From assembly GCA_020216845.1 (NCBI GenBank), contig JAIWNK010000099.1, forward strand, positions 1-10,000: a stretch of DNA of 10,000 nucleotides, given 5' to 3'. The notes under the pieces are model-generated. The model did not search any database. It saw only the letters and a list, made by a program, of their open reading frames with translations, and was not told where the DNA came from. A program made the translations under genes and the position numbers. Source of the stretch: Anaerolinea sp. GTDB lineage: Bacteria > Chloroflexota > Anaerolineae > Anaerolineales > Anaerolineaceae. Positions 4,873 through 10,000 of the stretch are shown piece by piece (positions within the stretch are counted from its first letter, which is position 1; every line of letters starts with the position of its first letter).

Positions 4873-6885
4873 GTGAATACTCCCCTCGATTTACAAACCA
4901 AAGCCATTTGGGCCTTGCGCTTCTTATCCGCCGATGGCGTGCAACAGGCCAATTCCGGTCATCCGGGCCTGCCAATGGGCGCAGCTGCCATCGCCTACAC
5001 TGTTTGGATGCGCCACCTGCGCCACAACCCGCTCAACCCGGCCTGGCCTGACCGCGACCGCTTCATCCTCTCCGGCGGGCATGGCTCCATGTTGCTCTAC
5101 AGCTTGCTCCACCTCACCGGCTACGACCTGCCGCTGAGCGAATTGCAAGCCTTTCGGCAATGGGGCAGCCGCACGCCCGGGCACCCCGAGGTTGGCCTGA
5201 CGCCCGGCGTAGAGATGACAACCGGCCCGCTGGGTCAGGGTTTTGCCACCGGCGTGGGCATGGCCATCGCCGAGGCACAACTGGCAGCGCAGTTCAACCG
5301 CCCGGGGCATGAAATCATCCATCACTACACCTATGCCATCGTCACCGATGGCGACCTGATGGAAGGGGTAGCCGCCGAAGCCGCCTCGCTTGCCGGGCAT
5401 TTACAACTTGGCAAGCTCATCTACCTCTACGACGATAACCGCATCTCCATCGAAGGCAGCACAGACCTGGCCTTCACCGAAGATCGCGCCGCCCGCTTTG
5501 CCGCCTATGGCTGGCAGGTGCTGCACGTGGCGGATGGCAACGACGTAGACGCAATCGATTCTGCCATTCAACAAGCCAAAGCCGACCCGCACCCCTCACT
5601 CATCCTCTGCCGCACGCACATCGGTTATGGCCTGCCAACCCGACAAGACACGCCCAAAGCACACGGCGAGCCGCCCGGCGAAGCCGAATTAAACGCCGCC
5701 AAAGCCAATGTCGGCTGGCCAACCGAACCACGTTTCTACCTGCCGGATGATGTGCTGATGCATTTCCGCACTGCCCAAGGGCGCGGCTCTGCACTAGAAG
5801 CCGAATGGCAAGCGCGTTGGCAGGCCTATCAGGCCGCCGAACCGGCCCTGGCCGCCGAGCTAAAGCGCCGCCTGAGCGGGCAACTGCCCGAAGGCTGGCA
5901 AGCGAGCTTGCCCACCTTCCCCGCCGATGACAAAGGGATGGCAACACGTGCCGCCTCTGGCAAGGCGCTCAACGCCCTGGCAGCTGTCCTGCCCGAATTA
6001 ACCGGCGGCTCTGCTGACCTGGCCCCCTCAACCAACACCCTCCTGCAAGGTGCCGGTGATTTTCAAGCCGACCAACGCAGCGGGCGCAACTTGCGCTTTG
6101 GCGTGCGCGAGCATGGCATGGGCGCGGCGGTCAACGGCATGGCATTACACGGCGGGCTGATTGCCTATGGTGCCACCTTCCTGGTCTTTTCCGACTACAT
6201 GCGCCCGGCCATCCGCCTTTCTGCCCTCTCGCACATCCCCAGCATTTGGGTCTTCACCCACGATAGCATTGGCCTGGGGGAAGATGGCCCAACGCACCAA
6301 CCCATCGAACACCTGGCCGCGCTGCGCGCCATCCCCAACCTAGTGCTGCTGCGCCCCGCCGATGCCAACGAGACCGCTGCCGCCTGGCAAGTGGCAATTG
6401 CCCGACGCCATGGCCCAACTGTGTTGGCGCTCACCCGTCAGGCAGTGCCAACCCTCGACCGACAACAATTTGCCTCCGCCGCCGGTCTGGCCCATGGCGC
6501 CTACATCCTGGCCGACCTGGGCAACCGCCCGCCACAGCTCGTGCTGATGGCTTCCGGCTCCGAGGTCTCCTTGATTGTGCAAGCCGGGCAGCAGCTTGCC
6601 GCCGAAGGGCTTGCCGTGCGGCTCGTGTCCTTCCCCAGCTGGGAACTCTTCGCTGAGCAATCCGAAGAGTACCGCAACACCGTCTTGCCGCCGGGCATTC
6701 CGCGTTTGGCTGTCGAAGCCGGGGTCTCACTCGGCTGGCAGCGCTGGACAGGCTGCGAAGGCGCCATCATAGCGCTCGATCATTTCGGCGCTTCGGCCCC
6801 CTATCAAACGCTGTATGAACAATTTGGCCTGAGCGTGCCGGCCATCGTTGCCCGCGCCCAGCAACTGCTAGCACAGGGAGCGTGA
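4873..6885 (+). CDS. tkt: Transketolase
   Basis: This 670-residue cytosolic enzyme uses thiamine diphosphate to move two-carbon units between sugar phosphates in the pentose phosphate pathway. The length is standard. Substrate and cofactor residues are visible: SGHPG at 28-32, GGHG at 68-71, GPLGQG at 118-123, and the TPP/metal-binding stretch TDGDLMEG (158-165) to DDNRIS (187-192). In the pyrimidine domain, REHGMG at 412-417 carries the catalytic Glu413, and [16 protein letters not shown] at 462-477 carries the phosphate and substrate His, Asp and Gln positions. The C-terminal domain (about 553-670) is complete. The start is GTG at 4873, with TGAGG at 4861-4865 seven bases before it and an N-terminus that matches the family. 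The gene leads an operon, with rpiB three bases downstream. The window shows no second transketolase. Confidence 0.96.
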   Translation: MNTPLDLQTKAIWALRFLSADGVQQANSGHPGLPMGAAAIAYTVWMRHLRHNPLNPAWPDRDRFILSGGHGSMLLYSLLHLTGYDLPLSELQAFRQWGSRTPGHPEVGLTPGVEMTTGPLGQGFATGVGMAIAEAQLAAQFNRPGHEIIHHYTYAIVTDGDLMEGVAAEAASLAGHLQLGKLIYLYDDNRISIEGSTDLAFTEDRAARFAAYGWQVLHVADGNDVDAIDSAIQQAKADPHPSLILCRTHIGYGLPTRQDTPKAHGEPPGEAELNAAKANVGWPTEPRFYLPDDVLMHFRTAQGRGSALEAEWQARWQAYQAAEPALAAELKRRLSGQLPEGWQASLPTFPADDKGMATRAASGKALNALAAVLPELTGGSADLAPSTNTLLQGAGDFQADQRSGRNLRFGVREHGMGAAVNGMALHGGLIAYGATFLVFSDYMRPAIRLSALSHIPSIWVFTHDSIGLGEDGPTHQPIEHLAALRAIPNLVLLRPADANETAAAWQVAIARRHGPTVLALTRQAVPTLDRQQFASAAGLAHGAYILADLGNRPPQLVLMASGSEVSLIVQAGQQLAAEGLAVRLVSFPSWELFAEQSEEYRNTVLPPGIPRLAVEAGVSLGWQRWTGCEGAIIALDHFGASAPYQTLYEQFGLSVPAIVARAQQLLAQGA

Positions 6886-6888
6886 ACC

Positions 6889-7335
6889 ATGCGCATTGCC
6901 ATTGCTTGTGATCATGCTGGCTTTCCGCTCAAAGCCGCCGTCATCGAAACGGTGCAGGCCGCCGGACACACCGTGCTCGACCTGGGCACACACAACACCG
7001 AGCCGGTAGATTACCCCGATTACGCCGAAAAGGCCGGGCGTGCCTTGCAGCGCGGCGAAGCCGACCGCGCCATCCTGCTGTGTGGTTCGGGCGTCGGCGC
7101 TTGCATCGCCGCCAATAAAATGAAAGGCGTCTATGCCTGCCTGTGTCACGACACCTATTCCGCCCATCAGGGCGTGGAACACGACAACATGAACGCCCTG
7201 TGCCTGGGCGGACGCATCATCGGGGTTGAACTGGTCAAAGAAATTGTGCGCGCCTTCCTCTCGGTTGAATTCTCAACCGAGGAACGCCATCGCCGGCGCG
7301 TGGGCAAAATTCTTCAGCTAGAAAGCGAGAAATAA
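6889..7335 (+). CDS. rpiB: Ribose-5-phosphate isomerase B
   Basis: RpiB interconverts ribulose-5-phosphate and ribose-5-phosphate in the cytosol, feeding transketolase. The 148-residue protein is a full-length RpiB/LacA/LacB family member. CDHAG at 7-11 carries the Asp8-His9 pair, DYPDYA at 41-46 is the conserved turn, and CGSGVGACIAANK at 65-77 contains the catalytic Cys65 and the anion-binding loop. The stretch from His87 to Asn102, including SAHQGVEHDNMN, matches the conserved region around the ring-opening residues. Ser67 and Val69 in place of Thr and Ile resemble the actinobacterial type of the enzyme rather than the E. coli type. AGGGAG at 6875-6880 lies eight bases before the ATG and within the end of tkt. 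The three-base gaps on both sides indicate one operon. Confidence 0.96.
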   Translation: MRIAIACDHAGFPLKAAVIETVQAAGHTVLDLGTHNTEPVDYPDYAEKAGRALQRGEADRAILLCGSGVGACIAANKMKGVYACLCHDTYSAHQGVEHDNMNALCLGGRIIGVELVKEIVRAFLSVEFSTEERHRRRVGKILQLESEK

Positions 7336-7338
7336 TTC

Positions 7339-10000
7339 ATGAACAATAGTCAGAAATTATTTGCCGTCGGTCAATCCATCTGGTATGACAACATCCAACG
7401 CAGCAGCCTGGAAAACGGCCAACTCGCCGGACAAATTGAACGAGGCGAGATTCGCGGCATTACCTCCAACCCCAGCATTTTCCACAACGCCATTGCCAAG
7501 AGCAGTGAGTATGACGCGGCCCTGCGCCCCATGGCCTGGGCCGGCTGGAGCGCCGAAGAAATTTATACACAGCTGACGGTGGAAGATATTCGCGCCGCCG
7601 CCGACCTGTTCCTGCCCCTCTATCGCGACAGTCAGGGCGTAGATGGCTACGTCAGCCTGGAAGTCAACCCGCTGCTGGCACGCAACGGCGAGGCCACCCT
7701 GGCCGAAGCGCGCCGCCTGTGGAGCCTGGTAGACCGGCCCAATTTGATGATCAAGATTCCCGCCACCCGCGAGGGCCTGCCCGCCATCCGCCGCGCCATT
7801 GCCGCCGGCATGAACGTCAACGTCACCCTCATCTTCGCCCTCACCCGCTATGCCGAAGTAATGGAAGCCTATCTTGCCGGGCTGGAAGATCGTCTTTCGG
7901 CTGGCCTGCCCCTCAGTGGCGTGGCATCGGTTGCCTCGTTCTTCGTCTCCCGCCTGGATAGCAAACTCGACCCGCAACTCAAGCAACGCGGCGCCAATCA
8001 CCTGCTCGGCAAGGCCGCAGTGGCCAACTCGCGTCTGGCATACGAAGCCTTTTGTCAAACCTTTGCCGGTGAACGCTGGCAACGCCTGGCCGATGCCGGC
8101 GCCCGCGTGCAGCGCCCGCTGTGGGCCTCAACCAGCACCAAGAACCCCGCCTACCCCGACACCCTGTACGTGGACGAACTGGTCGCAGCGCAAACCGTCA
8201 ACACCGTCCCACCAGCCACACTCACCGCCCTGCTCGACCACGGTCGCACCCAACCCGCCATCCTGGATCACCTGCAAGATGCCCGTCAGATGTTGAACGA
8301 CATCGAAGCCCTGGGGCTTTCGCTGGCACAGGCCACCGCTGAGCTGGAAGAAGAAGGCGTGCAGGCCTTTGCCACCGCTTTCACCGCCCTGCTGCAAACC
8401 ATTGAAGAACGTCGCAGCGCAGCTCAGGCAGAGCTCGGCCCATTGAGTCAGGCCGTGCCGCAGCGCGTGCAGCACCTGGCCGAAATCCGCGCCGCACAGC
8501 GCATGGCCGAAGCCGACCCGACCCTTTGGACCAACGATGAAAGCGCCCACGCTGAAATTCGCAACCGCCTGGGCTGGCTCGAAGCGCCACAACGCAGCCG
8601 CGACCTGTTGCCCGAGCTAAACGGCCTGCTTGAAACCTGTCAGGCCGAAGGCCTGACGCACGTCTTGCTGCTCGGCATGGGCGGCTCGTCCCTCGCCCCC
8701 GAGGTGATGAGCCTCTGCTGCCAAACGCACGGGCTCAAGCTCAGCATCCTCGACTCAACCGACCCGGCGCAAGTGCGCGCCGCCGCCGGACGCTCGGCCT
8801 TTGGCCGCACCCTGTTCATCGTCTCCAGCAAATCCGGCTCCACCAGCGAAGTAAACGCCTTTTTGGAATATTTCTGGGCGCGCGCCCAACGCGCCCTTGG
8901 CCCGGAACAAGCCCGCCAACACTTCATTGCCATCACCGACCCCAACACCAGCCTGGAAAAGCTGGCTAGCGAGCGACGCTTCCGCAAAATCTTCCACGCT
9001 GACCCCAGCGTAGGCGGGCGTTACTCAGCCCTGACCGCCTTCGGCATCGTCCCGGCGGCACTCATGGGCCTCAACCTGGAAGAATTGCTCGGGCGCGCCC
9101 AAAGCATGGCCGCTGCCTGCGCCCCCGACCAACCCGCCGGACGCAACCCCGGCCTGGTGCTGGGCGCCATCCTTGGCGAAGCCGCCCAACAAGGGCGTGA
9201 CAAGCTGACCATCATCGCCGACCCGGCGCTCAAGTCGTTTGGCTCTTGGCTGGAACAACTGCTGGCCGAAAGCAGCGGCAAACTTGGCAAAGGCATTGTG
9301 CCGATTGACCAGGAAGCCCTGTTGGACGGGCACAGTTACGCCAACGACCGCCTGTTCGTCTACATCCGCCGCAATGGTGCCCTCGATGCTTCCGTGCGCC
9401 GCCTGCGCAGCGCCGGCCTGCCGGCGTTGACGCTCGACCTGGCCAACGACCCCGACCTGGCCGCCGCCTTCTACCAATGGGAATATGCCACAGCCATCGC
9501 CTGTGCCGTCATCGGCGTCAATGCCTTTGATCAGCCCGATGTGCAAAGCAACAAAACCATCACCCAACAAAAGGTCAAAGCCTATGCCCAAACCGGGCAA
9601 CTCGACGAAGGGCAGCCAATCTGGCAGGGGCCGGGCGGGCGCGTCTATGGGCTTGCCTTTGCCGGTCTAAATGAAGCCAAAAACCTGGCCGAAGTCATCC
9701 AACGCTTTTTGGAGCAGGTGCAGCCCGGCGATTATATCGCCCTCAACGCCTACCTGCCGCGCAACCCGCAAACGCAGGCGCGCCTGCAACGCATCCGCAC
9801 CGCCCTGCAGCTGCGCAGCGGACGCGCCACCACCCTCGGCTTTGGGCCGCGCTTCCTCCATTCCACCGGTCAACTGCACAAAGGCGGCCCCAATAGCGGC
9901 GTCTTCCTGCAAATTACCGCCGACCCCGGCGTAGATTTCGACATCCCCGGTCAGGGGCTCAGTTTTGGCGTGCTTGAGCGCGCGCAGGCACTCGGCGATT
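7339..10000 (+). CDS. tal-pgi: Bifunctional transaldolase/glucose-6-phosphate isomerase (3' end beyond window)
   Basis: The frame stays open from the ATG at 7339 to the window end, giving 887 residues; family fusions are about 940-950 residues, so roughly 60 are missing. The N-terminal transaldolase domain (about 1-355) has ITSNPSIF at 41-48, EVNP at 108-111, the Schiff-base Lys139 in LMIKIPAT, NVNVTLIF at 159-166 and ASTSTKNP at 263-270. A helical linker (about 320-415) leads to the isomerase domain: GMGGSSLAPEV at 446-456, SKSGSTSE at 497-504, GGRYSALTAFG at 559-569 with Arg561, ESSGKLGKG at 645-653 with Glu645, and HSTGQLHKGGPN at 841-852. The first half moves a three-carbon unit between sedoheptulose-7-P and erythrose-4-P partners; the second converts fructose-6-P to glucose-6-P, so one protein closes the cycle. 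The gene follows rpiB by three bases and has no clear Shine-Dalgarno site, suggesting coupling. Confidence 0.95.
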   Translation, partial: MNNSQKLFAVGQSIWYDNIQRSSLENGQLAGQIERGEIRGITSNPSIFHNAIAKSSEYDAALRPMAWAGWSAEEIYTQLTVEDIRAAADLFLPLYRDSQGVDGYVSLEVNPLLARNGEATLAEARRLWSLVDRPNLMIKIPATREGLPAIRRAIAAGMNVNVTLIFALTRYAEVMEAYLAGLEDRLSAGLPLSGVASVASFFVSRLDSKLDPQLKQRGANHLLGKAAVANSRLAYEAFCQTFAGERWQRLADAGARVQRPLWASTSTKNPAYPDTLYVDELVAAQTVNTVPPATLTALLDHGRTQPAILDHLQDARQMLNDIEALGLSLAQATAELEEEGVQAFATAFTALLQTIEERRSAAQAELGPLSQAVPQRVQHLAEIRAAQRMAEADPTLWTNDESAHAEIRNRLGWLEAPQRSRDLLPELNGLLETCQAEGLTHVLLLGMGGSSLAPEVMSLCCQTHGLKLSILDSTDPAQVRAAAGRSAFGRTLFIVSSKSGSTSEVNAFLEYFWARAQRALGPEQARQHFIAITDPNTSLEKLASERRFRKIFHADPSVGGRYSALTAFGIVPAALMGLNLEELLGRAQSMAAACAPDQPAGRNPGLVLGAILGEAAQQGRDKLTIIADPALKSFGSWLEQLLAESSGKLGKGIVPIDQEALLDGHSYANDRLFVYIRRNGALDASVRRLRSAGLPALTLDLANDPDLAAAFYQWEYATAIACAVIGVNAFDQPDVQSNKTITQQKVKAYAQTGQLDEGQPIWQGPGGRVYGLAFAGLNEAKNLAEVIQRFLEQVQPGDYIALNAYLPRNPQTQARLQRIRTALQLRSGRATTLGFGPRFLHSTGQLHKGGPNSGVFLQITADPGVDFDIPGQGLSFGVLERAQALGD

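Noticed and set aside
4761..5051. Open frame of 96 codons starting at 4761 across the tkt leader
   Set aside because: It starts inside the structured leader, crosses the terminator and continues out of frame into tkt. Its product has no recognisable pattern and there is no ribosome site.
7357..8082. Open frame of 241 codons on the - strand, antisense to the transaldolase domain
   Set aside because: The Gly/Ala/Gln-rich product shows no family pattern, while the + strand carries the transaldolase active-site motifs throughout.

Overview
The window looks like ordinary chromosomal backbone of a GC-rich bacterium. A member of the Chloroflexota (Anaerolineae, Ardenticatenia or Caldilineae type) is my best guess. 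The reasons are a lipoprotein-type solute-binding protein, menaquinone rather than ubiquinone genes, a fused transaldolase/phosphoglucose isomerase in a pentose-phosphate operon, and -10 elements that often stand without a clear -35. This placement is inference from gene content and style; no marker gene is present. I see no mobile element, CRISPR array, tRNA or rRNA, and every gene identified has an intact reading frame.

Region 1 (about 204-2739, + strand) is a three-gene ABC importer operon. It encodes an NMT1/SsuA-type substrate-binding lipoprotein, an ATPase and a permease. The genes overlap by 1 and 4 bases and are driven by a near-consensus promoter at 204-232. The substrate cannot be read from the sequence.

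Region 2 (2736-4367) holds two late menaquinone genes in divergent orientation. menA (DHNA polyprenyltransferase) is on the - strand and menG/ubiE (demethylmenaquinone methyltransferase) is on the + strand. They share a 57-base intergenic region with two TATAAT boxes back to back. The menG box lies so close to its ATG that the transcript is probably leaderless. menA converges on the permease gene and their stop codons overlap.

Region 3 (4425-4872) contains a 71-residue CopZ-like metal-binding protein with a consensus promoter. It is followed by a short segment with an extended -10 promoter and a strong intrinsic terminator about 70 bases downstream. No reading frame lies between them, so this is a candidate small RNA or an attenuated leader.

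Region 4 (4873-10000, continuing past the end) is a tight operon of transketolase (tkt), ribose-5-phosphate isomerase B (rpiB) and a bifunctional transaldolase/phosphoglucose isomerase (open at the window edge), with 3-base gaps. Together they provide most of the non-oxidative pentose phosphate pathway plus the link from fructose-6-P to glucose-6-P. No ribulose-5-P epimerase is seen here.

The most interesting points are the candidate small RNA/attenuator before tkt, the face-to-face menA/menG promoters with a leaderless menG, and the stand-alone CopZ gene with repeat structure at its transcription start. No clearly new multi-gene system was found.
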